DNA of 7,173 nt from Pseudomonas sp. (GTDB lineage Bacteria; Pseudomonadota; Gammaproteobacteria; Pseudomonadales; Pseudomonadaceae), in contig JAURXE010000288.1 in assembly GCA_030654635.1 (NCBI GenBank), positions 1-7,173 of the forward strand. The letters run 5' to 3'. The notes under the pieces were generated by a model, which searched no databases, had not been told where the DNA came from, and saw only the letters and a program-made list of their open reading frames with translations. Below, one piece after another: positions 1 through 7,173 of this stretch. The translations under genes were made by a program, and so were the position numbers. How positions within the stretch are numbered: position 1 is the first letter of the stretch; every line of letters begins with the position of its first letter.

Positions 1-3000
1 AAGCTTTCGGCGCCGAGAATCGCCGCCTTGATCACGTCGAGGCCAGTTTTCAGGCCGCCATCGGTCTGTACCCGCACCTTGCCGCGCAAGTCGTTGCCGC
101 GCAGGGTTTGGTGGGTTTCGGCCAGGCCGAGCTCCCAAGGCGCGCCGGCATACTTGATCGAACTCAGCGGCGAAGCGCCAGTGCCGCCGTCGTAACCGGA
201 GATGGTGATCAAATCTGCATAGGCCTTGGCCACGCCGGCGGCGATGGTGCCAACGCCGGCTTCCGCGACCAACTTGACCGACACCAACGCCTGCGGATTG
301 ACCTGCTTGAGGTCAAAAATCAGCTGCGACAAGTCTTCAATCGAGTAGATGTCGTGGTGCGGCGGTGGCGAAATCAGGGTCACGCCCGGCACTGCATAAC
401 GCAGCCGTGCAATCAGACCGTTGACCTTACCGCCGGGCAACTGGCCACCTTCGCCGGGCTTGGCGCCTTGGGCGACTTTGATCTGCAGTACTTCGGCGTT
501 AACCAGGTATTCCGGGGTTACGCCGAAACGGCCAGTGGCCACCTGCTTGATCTTCGAGCTGCGCACCGTGCCGTAACGCACCGGATCTTCGCCGCCCTCA
601 CCGGAGTTGGAGCGCGCGCCGAGGCGGTTCATGGCTTCGGCAATCGCTTCGTGCGCTTCTGGCGCCAAGGCGCCAAGGGAAATCCCGGCCGAGTCGAAAC
701 GCTTGAGAATCGCCGTCACCGGCTCAACTTCAGTCAGCGCCAATGGCTGCTCCGCCAGCTTGACCTGCAACAGGTCGCGCAGCATCGACACCGGACGGGT
801 ATCCACCAGCGTGGTGTATTGCTTGAAAATCTCGTAATTGCCTTGCTGCACAGCCGCCTGCAAGGTGTTGACCACATCCGGGTTGTAGGCGTGGTACTCG
901 CCGCCGTAGACAAACTTGAGCAGGCCGCCTTGCTGGATCGGCTTGCGATTGTTCCAGGCTTCCTTGGCCAACAGCTTTTGCTCGGCTTCGATATCGACGA
1001 AGCGCGCGCCCTTGAGGCGGCTGGCAACGCCACGGAAGCTCAACTCGACCACATCCTCGGCCAGCCCCACGGCTTCAAACAGCTGGGCGCCACGGTAAGA
1101 GGCGATGGTCGAAATGCCCATCTTCGAGAGGATTTTCAGCAGGCCTTTGGAGATGCCTTTGCGGTAGTGCTTGAACACTTCATCCAGATCGCCCAGCACT
1201 TCGCCGGTACGGATCAGGTCCGCCAACACTTCATAGGCCAGGAACGGATAGACCGCCGAGGCGCCAAAACCCACCAGCACGGCAAAGTGATGAGGGTCGC
1301 GGGCGGTGGCAGTTTCCACCAGAATATTGCAATCACAACGCAGGCCTTTTTCCACCAGACGGTGGTGCGCGGCGCCAACGGCGAGTGAGGCATGCACCGG
1401 CAACTTGCCCGGAGCGATATGCCGATCGGTCAGCACCAGCAGGGTTTTGCCCGCCCGCACCGCTTCTTCGGCCTGATCGGCGATGCTGCGCACGGCAGCT
1501 TCCAGGCCGAGGCTTTCGTCGTAGTTCAGATCGATGATCTGCCGCTCGAAGCCCGGTGCGCTGAGGCTCATCAGCGCCTGCCACTTGGCCGGCGAAATCA
1601 CTGGCGAGCTGAGAATTACGCGGCTGCCGTGAGCCGGCGACTCTTCGAAAATATTGCGCTCGGCACCGAGGCAAATTTCCAGCGACATCACGATCGCTTC
1701 GCGCAGCGGGTCGATCGGCGGGTTGGTCACCTGGGCGAACTGCTGACGGAAGTAGTCATAGGTCGAGCGCACGCGCTGCGACAATACCGCCATCGGCGTG
1801 TCATCGCCCATCGAGCCGACTGCTTCCTGGCCTTGCTCCGCGAGCGGGCGCAGCACCTGATCACGCTCTTCGAAGGTGACCTGGAACATCTTCATATATT
1901 GCTTGAGCTGGTCGGCGTCATAGCTGGCCGCGCCCTGCTCGTCATCCAGGCTGGCCTGAATGCGCACGGCATTGCCGCGCAGCCACTGCTTGTAAGGGTG
2001 GCGCGACTTGAGGCGGTTGTCGATGTCGTCGGTGTGCAGCACCTGGCCGGTTTCGGTATCCACCGCCAAGACCTGACCCGGCCCAACACGGCCTTTGGCA
2101 ATCACGTCTTCGGGCTGGTAGTTCCACACGCCAATTTCGGAGGCGATGGTGATGTAGCCGTTGCTGGTGGTGACCCAGCGCGCCGGCCGCAGACCGTTAC
2201 GGTCGAGCAAACATACGGCATAACGACCGTCGGTCAGCACCACGCCAGCCGGGCCATCCCAGGGCTCCATATGCATGGAGTTGTATTCGTAAAAGGCGCG
2301 CAGATCAGCGTCCATGGTTTCGACGTTCTGCCACGCTGGCGGAATAATCATCCGAATGCCACGGAACAGATCCATGCCACCGGAAACCATCAACTCCAGC
2401 ATGTTGTCCATGCTCGAGGAGTCGGAACCGACGCGGTTGACCAGCGGGCCCAACTCATCCAGATCAGGCAGCAGATCGTTGGCAAACTTGGTACGGCGCG
2501 CCTGCGCCCAGTTACGGTTGCCGGTGATGGTGTTGATTTCACCGTTGTGTGCCAGGAAGCGGAACGGCTGAGCCAGCGGCCACTTAGGCAAGGTGTTGGT
2601 GGAGAAGCGCTGGTGAAATACGCAGATGCCGGTTTGCAGGCGCGCATCACCCAGGTCCGGGAAGAACTGGGCGAGATCGACCGGCATCATCAAGCCTTTA
2701 TAGATGATGGTTTTGGCCGAGAAACTGCAAATATAGTGCTCGGTGTCGACAGCATTGCTGACCGACGAACGACGACGTGCGCAAAACAACTTGATTGCAA
2801 ACTCTTGATCGCTGAGACCGGCACCACCGACGAACACCTGCTCAATCTGTGGCAGGCGCTCTAAGGCCAGGCGGCCAAGTACTGAAGTATCGATGGGCAC
2901 TTTGCGCCAGCCAATGAGCTGCAGGCCGGCGGCCAGAATCTCGCGATTCATGTTCTCGCGGGCAGCGTCGGCCTTGGCCACATCCTGATTCAGGAAGACC

Positions 3001-3266
3001 ATGCCAACGGCATATTGCACCGGCAACTCGACAGCAAATTCTTGAACGGCAATGGCGCGCAGAAACACATCGGGTTTCTGCATCAACAGCCCGCAACCGT
3101 CACCGGTCTTACCGTCGGCGTTAATACCGCCGCGGTGCGTCATGCAGGTCAGCGCTTCAATAGCTGTCTGCAGCAGGTGATGGCTAGCCTCGCCCTGCAT
3201 ATGGGCAATTAGGCCGAAGCCGCAGTTATCCTTGAACTCATCAGGATGGTACAGACCTGCTTTCAT
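1..3266 (-). CDS. gltB: Glutamate synthase [NADPH] large subunit, 3' end missing
   Basis: GltB releases ammonia from glutamine and channels it to 2-oxoglutarate, making glutamate with electrons passed on by GltD; the complex is cytoplasmic. The frame was read by hand from ATG 3266 to the window edge and has no stop: 1088 of roughly 1480 usual residues. The N-terminus [15 protein letters not shown] places the catalytic Cys at residue 15, after a short propeptide that is normally removed. Class II glutaminase motifs follow: HRGG at 44-47, TGDGCG at 54-59 and HNGEIN at 240-245. The FMN-binding synthase domain shows KPGEGG 936-941, [10 protein letters not shown] 970-979, [11 protein letters not shown] 1023-1033 and QTDGG 1067-1071. 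The Cys cluster for the 3Fe-4S centre lies beyond the edge. The start has GGTGAG (3279-3274) seven bases upstream. An in-frame GTG at 3305 would add 13 unconserved residues and is less likely. gltD is expected next. Identification is firm; truncation is by the window, with no sign of a frameshift. Confidence 0.97.
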   Translation of the reverse strand, partial: MKAGLYHPDEFKDNCGFGLIAHMQGEASHHLLQTAIEALTCMTHRGGINADGKTGDGCGLLMQKPDVFLRAIAVQEFAVELPVQYAVGMVFLNQDVAKADAARENMNREILAAGLQLIGWRKVPIDTSVLGRLALERLPQIEQVFVGGAGLSDQEFAIKLFCARRRSSVSNAVDTEHYICSFSAKTIIYKGLMMPVDLAQFFPDLGDARLQTGICVFHQRFSTNTLPKWPLAQPFRFLAHNGEINTITGNRNWAQARRTKFANDLLPDLDELGPLVNRVGSDSSSMDNMLELMVSGGMDLFRGIRMIIPPAWQNVETMDADLRAFYEYNSMHMEPWDGPAGVVLTDGRYAVCLLDRNGLRPARWVTTSNGYITIASEIGVWNYQPEDVIAKGRVGPGQVLAVDTETGQVLHTDDIDNRLKSRHPYKQWLRGNAVRIQASLDDEQGAASYDADQLKQYMKMFQVTFEERDQVLRPLAEQGQEAVGSMGDDTPMAVLSQRVRSTYDYFRQQFAQVTNPPIDPLREAIVMSLEICLGAERNIFEESPAHGSRVILSSPVISPAKWQALMSLSAPGFERQIIDLNYDESLGLEAAVRSIADQAEEAVRAGKTLLVLTDRHIAPGKLPVHASLAVGAAHHRLVEKGLRCDCNILVETATARDPHHFAVLVGFGASAVYPFLAYEVLADLIRTGEVLGDLDEVFKHYRKGISKGLLKILSKMGISTIASYRGAQLFEAVGLAEDVVELSFRGVASRLKGARFVDIEAEQKLLAKEAWNNRKPIQQGGLLKFVYGGEYHAYNPDVVNTLQAAVQQGNYEIFKQYTTLVDTRPVSMLRDLLQVKLAEQPLALTEVEPVTAILKRFDSAGISLGALAPEAHEAIAEAMNRLGARSNSGEGGEDPVRYGTVRSSKIKQVATGRFGVTPEYLVNAEVLQIKVAQGAKPGEGGQLPGGKVNGLIARLRYAVPGVTLISPPPHHDIYSIEDLSQLIFDLKQVNPQALVSVKLVAEAGVGTIAAGVAKAYADLITISGYDGGTGASPLSSIKYAGAPWELGLAETHQTLRGNDLRGKVRVQTDGGLKTGLDVIKAAILGAES

Positions 3267-3333
3267 AGACACTCTCACCAGACAAACTTTTACTAAATCA
3301 AGCACTTACCGTGCGCGCAGGACTAATCGCCAG

Positions 3334-3351
3334 CTTTTGCGCAGGCAAAAG
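3334..3351 (-). promoter_or_regulatory. Hairpin at the predicted 5' end of the gltB leader
   Basis: A perfect 7-bp inverted repeat, CTTTTGC (3351-3345) and GCAAAAG (3340-3334), encloses a 4-base loop, CTGC. It begins at about the predicted start of the gltB transcript. No U-run follows, so it is not an ordinary terminator. It could protect the mRNA 5' end or, as DNA, act as a dyad operator just downstream of the promoter. The function is inference; only the repeat is seen. Confidence 0.4.
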
Positions 3352-3358
3352 GGAGGTT

Positions 3359-3387
3359 ATTGTACACATCCATCCTGAGGGTCACAA
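3359..3387 (-). promoter_or_regulatory. Predicted sigma70-type promoter of gltB
   Basis: On the minus strand TTGTGA (3387-3382, four of six matches to the -35 consensus) and TACAAT (3364-3359, five of six matches to the -10 consensus) are separated by exactly 17 bases. Transcription would start near 3352, giving a leader of about 86 nt before the gltB ATG. The site lies between the damX terminator and gltB, where a separate promoter is needed. This is prediction from consensus only; no regulator-binding site was recognised, and no sigma54-type GG-N10-GC match was seen. Confidence 0.6.
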
Positions 3388-3434
3388 ATCGGTGCGGCGG
3401 CGCCCTGTAAACTTATGTCGCCCAAACAAAGGCA

Positions 3435-3470
3435 ATGGCCCGCTAGCCATGTTACCGGCTAGCGGGCCAT
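3435..3470 (-). terminator. Rho-independent-type terminator after the damX-like gene
   Basis: A perfect 14-bp inverted repeat (arms 3435-3448 and 3457-3470, core GGCCCGCTAGCC) encloses an 8-base loop. It begins 38 bases past the damX stop codon. In the direction of transcription it is followed by a moderately T-rich tail, TGCCTTTGTTT. The opposite direction has no T-run, so it serves the minus strand. It separates the pilQ-aroK-aroB-damX unit from the gltB promoter. The tail is interrupted by C and G, so efficiency may be incomplete. Confidence 0.75.
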
Positions 3471-3507
3471 CAACCTAAAGCAAGCAGCGAGCCAGCGGCT
3501 AAGACGG

Positions 3508-5169
3508 CTACTTTATTTCCTGCTGGACACTAGCAACGGTGCGCGGCCAAGGCTTGCCGGCCTTGACCTTCGCCGGCAAATTGCTGATTGCTGACTGCGC
3601 CGCTGCACGCGTGGTGAAGCTGCCATAGGTCACCACATAGATCGGCTTGCCCTGTAGCTGCTTCTTAAAGTAGTGGTAGTCCGCACCCTGCTGGCGCACA
3701 AACGCCTGCGCATTCGCCTCAATACCAGTACCCAGCACCTGCACAACATAGTGACCAGGTGCCTGGGCGCCGTACCAGCCCGCACTTGCAGCGACCGACT
3801 TAGGCACAGCTGCTACTTTCGTTGCCGTAGCCATCTTAGCCGCAGCTAGCGGCGGCTTTTCAGCCGGCTTAACCGCTGCCTTCGGGGCAACCACTGGTGC
3901 TGCTGGAGACTTGGACGCGGCAGCGACCACCGGAGCAGCCACAGGTTTAACCACTACCGGAAGCTCTGTCTTGGCAATGGGCGGTACGGTCGCAATGGCC
4001 GGTGCAATTTGAACAGGCGCAACTGCTGCCGGAGCATTTGCCACTGCAGCAGGTAACGCTGCGCTTAATTCTGCACTGCCAGGCTCTTCAGCTTCGGCAT
4101 CACCCGCAGCCTGTGCGATGGGCTGGCGAATAACCGGCTGCGCCTCACCCGCCAATGGCAAAGGTAATGGCTGACTAGAACCGGCAAAATCTATCTTAGG
4201 CCCAGCCTGCGCCGGCCCACCATCAACAGCAATAGGGTCAGCTGGACTTGCCGGCACTAGGGCCTGATCCAAGGGTAGCTGCGTAACTGTTGGTGCCGGC
4301 TGACCGTTTTCGCTGCGACCCTGCATCATCCAGGCACCGCCCACACCGGCAGCCACTACTACCAACGCCAATAGATGCTTAATCGGCAATTTGAAACCCG
4401 CACCAGCACCAGCGCGCTGAGCTGCGCCACGTTGCACCAACATGGCGTCAATAAGTCCCTCACGAGCAATTTGATTGATTGCCCCAGGCCAGCCAGCCGA
4501 AGCCAAATGAATATCGGCAACCTGCCGATCAGAGAGCAACTCAATGCTCTGTCCGGCCCCCTCAAGACGCTGCGCCAGATACTCGCGGGTTTCTTCTTCG
4601 CTGTAAGGCTGCAATTCGATGACGTGAAAGCACTCGGCGCCATCCGCATACAACTCAAGCCGCGGCACCAGATTGGAATCAGCAAACAAAAACACATGGG
4701 CACGGCCATCGGCATTACCGGCGGCCAGCGCCATCATGGCATCCAGCGAGGCATCATCCAGCTGATCAGCATCATCAACCAGCAGGTACACCTCCTGCCC
4801 GGTCGCCACCAACTGCGCGACCCGCTGCAACACATCGCCCACATCAGCCTGCGGCACATTCAACCCTTGGCTGATTAAGCGCAGCACGCCGCCCGCCTCA
4901 ACCGCGCCGCGCGCAGAAACCACAACACTGTGGACCGACTGCTTATTGGTGCTGGCCACCAAGGCCTGACGTAAAAGGGTTTTGCCGCTACCTTTAGGCC
5001 CGGTGACCACCAGCAGCAACTGACTGTAACGCGCCAGATGATGCAACTGACCCAAGACCGGCTTGCGCTGCGCTGGGAAAAACTTGAAGCCTGGCACTCG
5101 CGCAGCAAAAGGGTCATGGCTTAATTGGTAGTGGCCAAGGAAGGCTTCATCGGCATGCAGACTGGTCAT
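3508..5169 (-). CDS. damX: DamX-like AAA ATPase with C-terminal SPOR domain
   Basis: The 553-residue protein has three parts. Residues 1-260 form an ExeA/GspA-type AAA ATPase, with Walker A GPKGSGKT at 57-64 and Walker B LLVDDAD at 129-135. One transmembrane helix (about 266-282) follows the positively charged LPIKH stretch. A roughly 180-residue Ala/Pro/Val/Lys-rich linker (about 283-463) leads to a SPOR domain (about 471-548, opening HYVVQVLGTG and containing YVVTYGSF). The topology is therefore an ATPase inside the cell and SPOR in the periplasm. SPOR domains bind glycan strands stripped of peptides at the division septum, so a role in division or wall remodelling is inferred. I chose ATG 5169 because GAG (5178-5176), overlapping the aroB stop, sits six bases upstream and MTSLHADEAFLGHY fits the family start. 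ATG 5184 and a start at 5244 are alternatives; the latter runs 68 bases into aroB. It is the last gene before the terminator. Confidence 0.88.
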   Translation of the reverse strand: MTSLHADEAFLGHYQLSHDPFAARVPGFKFFPAQRKPVLGQLHHLARYSQLLLVVTGPKGSGKTLLRQALVASTNKQSVHSVVVSARGAVEAGGVLRLISQGLNVPQADVGDVLQRVAQLVATGQEVYLLVDDADQLDDASLDAMMALAAGNADGRAHVFLFADSNLVPRLELYADGAECFHVIELQPYSEEETREYLAQRLEGAGQSIELLSDRQVADIHLASAGWPGAINQIAREGLIDAMLVQRGAAQRAGAGAGFKLPIKHLLALVVVAAGVGGAWMMQGRSENGQPAPTVTQLPLDQALVPASPADPIAVDGGPAQAGPKIDFAGSSQPLPLPLAGEAQPVIRQPIAQAAGDAEAEEPGSAELSAALPAAVANAPAAVAPVQIAPAIATVPPIAKTELPVVVKPVAAPVVAAASKSPAAPVVAPKAAVKPAEKPPLAAAKMATATKVAAVPKSVAASAGWYGAQAPGHYVVQVLGTGIEANAQAFVRQQGADYHYFKKQLQGKPIYVVTYGSFTTRAAAQSAISNLPAKVKAGKPWPRTVASVQQEIK

Positions 5170-5176
5170 AGAATTC

Positions 5177-6283
5177 TCATTCATCTCTAAGCTGATCGAC
5201 CATGGCGCGGTAGTCTGCGCGCAAGGTAGCGTCCAAAATTTCACGGGGGAAATCGCTCGTTACCACCGCAGCACCAAGGCCTTTCAGCAACACCAAGCGC
5301 AAGCGGCCATCGAGCACTTTTTTATCAACAGCCATGTGCTCAAGAAAATTCTCTGGCGTCATTTCCGCCGGCGGCACCACTGGCAGCCCAGCGCGCAGCA
5401 ACAAGCGGATACCGCGATCACGCTCAGCCGGCGTTATCCAACCCAGCCGCTGTGACATCTCAAGCGCCATAACAGTTCCAGCGGCAACTGCCTCACCGTG
5501 CAACCACACGCCGTAACCCATATGGGTTTCGATCGCATGACCAAAGGTGTGACCAAGATTGAGCGTGGCGCGCAAGCCAGATTCGCGCTCATCCACACCG
5601 ACCACGGCAGCCTTAGCGGCGCAGGAGCGAGCAACTGCCTCGCCCACCAAGGCCTGATCAAGCTCAAGCAGCGCCTCAATATGCAGCTCCAACCAGGCGA
5701 GAAACGGCATATCACAAATCAAACCGTATTTTATGACCTCAGCCAAACCTGCAGACAGTTCACGCGCCGGTAGAGTTACCAGAGTTGAGGTATCGATCAG
5801 TACAGCCTTAGGCTGATAGAAAGCACCGATCATGTTCTTACCCAGCGGATGATTTATGCCGGTCTTGCCGCCCACCGACGAGTCGACCTGCGACAACAAG
5901 GTTGTAGGCACCTGAATAAACTCAACGCCGCGCTGATAGCAGGCAGCAGCAAAACCAGCCATATCACCTACAACACCGCCACCCAGGGCAATAACAGTAG
6001 TGCCTCGGTCATGCCGCGCAGCCAGCAAACCATCAAAAATCAGCTGCAGGGTTGCCCAGCTCTTGAAGGCCTCACCATCGGGAAGAATTATCGGCGTAAC
6101 CGCAAGATCAGCTAACACCACCAACAAACGCTCGAGATAAAGCGGAGCTACCGTTTCATTAGTAACAACTGCCACTTGCCGGCCAGCAATATGCGAAAGG
6201 AGTAAATCCGGGCGCGCAAGGAGGCCATCACCGATATAGATCGGATAGCTGCGCTCGGCGAGTTCAACCTGAAGAGTCTGCAT
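5177..6283 (-). CDS. aroB: 3-dehydroquinate synthase
   Basis: AroB turns DAHP into 3-dehydroquinate, the second step of the shikimate pathway to aromatic amino acids; it is a cytoplasmic NAD- and metal-dependent enzyme. At 368 residues it has the usual length. Visible motifs are the NAD-binding [11 protein letters not shown] (101-111), [19 protein letters not shown] (126-144) and [10 protein letters not shown] (149-158). The probable metal ligands, by family spacing, are E182 in AEVIKYG, H245 in GHTFGHA and H262 in LHGEA. ATG 6283 (MQTLQVEL) is preferred to an upstream in-frame start at 6364, which would overlap aroK; GGGGG at 6292-6288 is a close but plausible ribosome site. aroK ends 49 bases upstream and the damX-like ATG begins 7 bases after the stop, so the gene is co-transcribed. 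All key residues seen are intact. Confidence 0.97.
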   Translation of the reverse strand: MQTLQVELAERSYPIYIGDGLLARPDLLLSHIAGRQVAVVTNETVAPLYLERLLVVLADLAVTPIILPDGEAFKSWATLQLIFDGLLAARHDRGTTVIALGGGVVGDMAGFAAACYQRGVEFIQVPTTLLSQVDSSVGGKTGINHPLGKNMIGAFYQPKAVLIDTSTLVTLPARELSAGLAEVIKYGLICDMPFLAWLELHIEALLELDQALVGEAVARSCAAKAAVVGVDERESGLRATLNLGHTFGHAIETHMGYGVWLHGEAVAAGTVMALEMSQRLGWITPAERDRGIRLLLRAGLPVVPPAEMTPENFLEHMAVDKKVLDGRLRLVLLKGLGAAVVTSDFPREILDATLRADYRAMVDQLRDE

Positions 6284-6314
6284 GCGGCCCCCATTAGAAA
6301 GGGCGGTAGGATAA

Positions 6315-6330
6315 CGCAGATTTGCCTGCG
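6315..6330 (-). other. Small hairpin between aroK and aroB
   Basis: A 5-bp GC-rich inverted repeat, CGCAG and CTGCG, with a 6-base loop starts three bases after the aroK stop. The sequence after it in the direction of transcription is TTATCC, not a U-run, so it is unlikely to end transcription. It may mark or stabilise the aroK 3' end in the operon mRNA. A 5-bp repeat can arise by chance. Confidence 0.25.
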
Positions 6331-6332
6331 CT

Positions 6333-6851
6333 TTAACGGGAAGCAAGCGTTTCGAGGCGCTCAATTATTTCTTGCACCACCAAACGCGGAGGGCGCTCAT
6401 CGGTTTCAATGACAATGTCCGCTATTTCGCGGTACAGCGGATCACGCACCGCCATTAGATCAGCCAACACTCGACCGGGATCACTGGTCCGCAATAGCGG
6501 ACGATTGCGGTCGCGCGAGGTCCGATCAAGCTGCTGCTCGACCGTGGTATGCAAGTACACCACTCGACCACCCGCGTGTAACGCCAAACGATTTTCTGGC
6601 CGCAACACGGCGCCGCCGCCAGTGGCAATCACCAACCCCTCAAGCTCGCAAAGTTCCGCCAGCATCGCCTGCTCGCGCTCACGAAAACCAGCTTCCCCCT
6701 CGACATCGAAAATCCAAGGAATATCAGCACCAGTACGCTGCTCAATTTCCTTGTCCGAATCCTTAAAAGGCCAGCGCAACTCTTTGCCAAGCAAGCGACC
6801 GATGGTGCTTTTTCCTGCCCCCATCGGCCCAACCAAAATCAAATTTCGCAC
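6333..6851 (-). CDS. aroK: Shikimate kinase
   Basis: AroK phosphorylates shikimate at the 3-hydroxyl using ATP, the fifth step of the shikimate pathway; it is cytoplasmic. The 172-residue product carries Walker [10 protein letters not shown] (8-16), the DSD motif (31-33, D33 binding shikimate), R57 in GFRERE, GGG 78-80, the lid sequence RNRPLL (115-120, R117) and R136 in RDPLY; roles are assigned from the family. No ATG is available at the expected position. GTG 6851, followed by [10 protein letters not shown], gives the normal family length and lies 4 bases past the pilQ stop. A further GTG at 6884 would add 11 residues and overlap pilQ by 29 bases. The best Shine-Dalgarno-like sequence (GTGGG) is about 12 bases from GTG 6851, so reinitiation after pilQ translation is likely. 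aroB follows after 49 bases. Confidence 0.95.
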   Translation of the reverse strand: MRNLILVGPMGAGKSTIGRLLGKELRWPFKDSDKEIEQRTGADIPWIFDVEGEAGFREREQAMLAELCELEGLVIATGGGAVLRPENRLALHAGGRVVYLHTTVEQQLDRTSRDRNRPLLRTSDPGRVLADLMAVRDPLYREIADIVIETDERPPRLVVQEIIERLETLASR

Positions 6852-6855
6852 AGAA

Positions 6856-7173
6856 TTAACGACCCACAGAAACCACCTGACCACTAAGAATTTTAGGTGT
6901 AAGGAATACTAAAAGCTCGCTTTTTTGATCGGTGACAGTGTCACGCCGAAATAGACGCCCCAAATAAGGCAAGTCACCAAGAAACGGAACTTTTTCAACG
7001 GACTTTGTTTGCGTATTGGAAAATACGCCACCAATTACAATTGTCTCACCATCAGAAACCAAAACCTTCGCATCCACTTCATTCTTCTTAATTGGAGGCA
7101 CACCATTCACTGCATTCGAAAAATCAGGCTCATCTTTAGTAATTTTAACTTCCATAATAACTCGGTTATCAGG
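6856..7173 (-). CDS. pilQ: Type IV pilus secretin PilQ, C-terminal fragment
   Basis: PilQ forms the outer-membrane ring through which type IV pili pass. Only the last 105 residues are in the window; the frame is open to the right edge and ends at TAA 6858-6856. The fragment shows the end of the secretin beta-barrel domain: [22 protein letters not shown] and the signature [14 protein letters not shown] (6990-6949), followed by the closing strand [11 protein letters not shown]. The methionine at 7155 is internal, not the start, because the reading continues upstream with PDNRVI, as expected for a secretin. Context (aroK immediately downstream) favours PilQ over a type II secretion GspD. GC is about 40% across 6901-7173 by hand count, far below the other genes, and AT-ending codons (ATT, GTT, AAA, TTA, CTA, CGA, ACA) are frequent. 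Confidence 0.93.
   Translation of the reverse strand, partial: PDNRVIMEVKITKDEPDFSNAVNGVPPIKKNEVDAKVLVSDGETIVIGGVFSNTQTKSVEKVPFLGDLPYLGRLFRRDTVTDQKSELLVFLTPKILSGQVVSVGR

Noticed and set aside
1..6. The window begins exactly with a HindIII site, AAGCTT, suggesting a cloning junction or disrupted gltB.
   Set aside because: The bases fit the expected gltB sequence (..GAES-F), so the gene most likely continues normally past the edge.
108..2864. Two long plus-strand open frames (108-1388 and 1392-2864) opposite gltB.
   Set aside because: They share codon boundaries with gltB and stay open only because gltB rarely uses TTA, CTA and TCA. Their translations are rich in R, H, Q and A, show no family motif, and gltB itself is clearly coding.
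3302..3314. A 4-bp inverted repeat GCAC/GTGC in the gltB leader as a second regulatory stem.
   Set aside because: It is too short to distinguish from chance.
3323..3373. A 16-codon minus-strand open frame (MDVYNNLPFACAKAGD) before gltB, a possible leader peptide.
   Set aside because: Its ATG lies within the promoter spacer, upstream of the predicted transcript start, and it has no run of regulatory codons.
4375..4878. Plus-strand open frame of 167 codons opposite the damX-like gene.
   Set aside because: It is a shadow of the ATPase-coding region with no recognisable motif. The minus-strand frame has intact Walker motifs.
6409..6912. Plus-strand open frame of 167 codons opposite aroK and the pilQ end.
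   Set aside because: It is Ser/Arg/Pro-rich and lies opposite two well-identified genes, with no motif of its own.

Overview
The window looks like a chromosomal housekeeping segment of a Pseudomonas-type gammaproteobacterium. The evidence is the gene order, the short GltB propeptide and the general protein character. It is a genus-level inference from reading alone, and I cannot name a species. Every gene lies on the minus strand, so transcription runs from high to low coordinates.

In transcription order the window holds: the 3' end of pilQ (type IV pilus secretin, 6856-7173, cut by the window edge); aroK (shikimate kinase, 6333-6851); aroB (3-dehydroquinate synthase, 5177-6283); a damX-like gene joining a cytoplasmic AAA ATPase to a periplasmic SPOR domain (3508-5169); a strong hairpin terminator (3435-3470); a 241-bp intergenic region with a good sigma70-type promoter and a hairpin at the predicted transcript start; and gltB (glutamate synthase large subunit, 1-3266). 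gltB is open over 1088 codons and is cut by the left edge before its iron-sulphur cysteines. pilMNOP would be expected upstream and gltD downstream, both outside the window.

pilQ, aroK, aroB and damX are tightly packed, with gaps of 4, 49 and 7 nt, and read as one operon ending at the terminator. gltB then starts its own unit. AroB and AroK catalyse steps 2 and 5 of the shikimate pathway. PilQ forms the outer-membrane pore of the pilus. The damX-like protein probably works at the septal cell wall. GltB assimilates ammonium through glutamine.

I found no mobile element, CRISPR array, tRNA, rRNA or new defence system. The points most worth a second look are the abrupt fall in GC at the aroK/pilQ junction, the ATPase-transmembrane-SPOR architecture, and the hairpin at the predicted 5' end of the gltB transcript.
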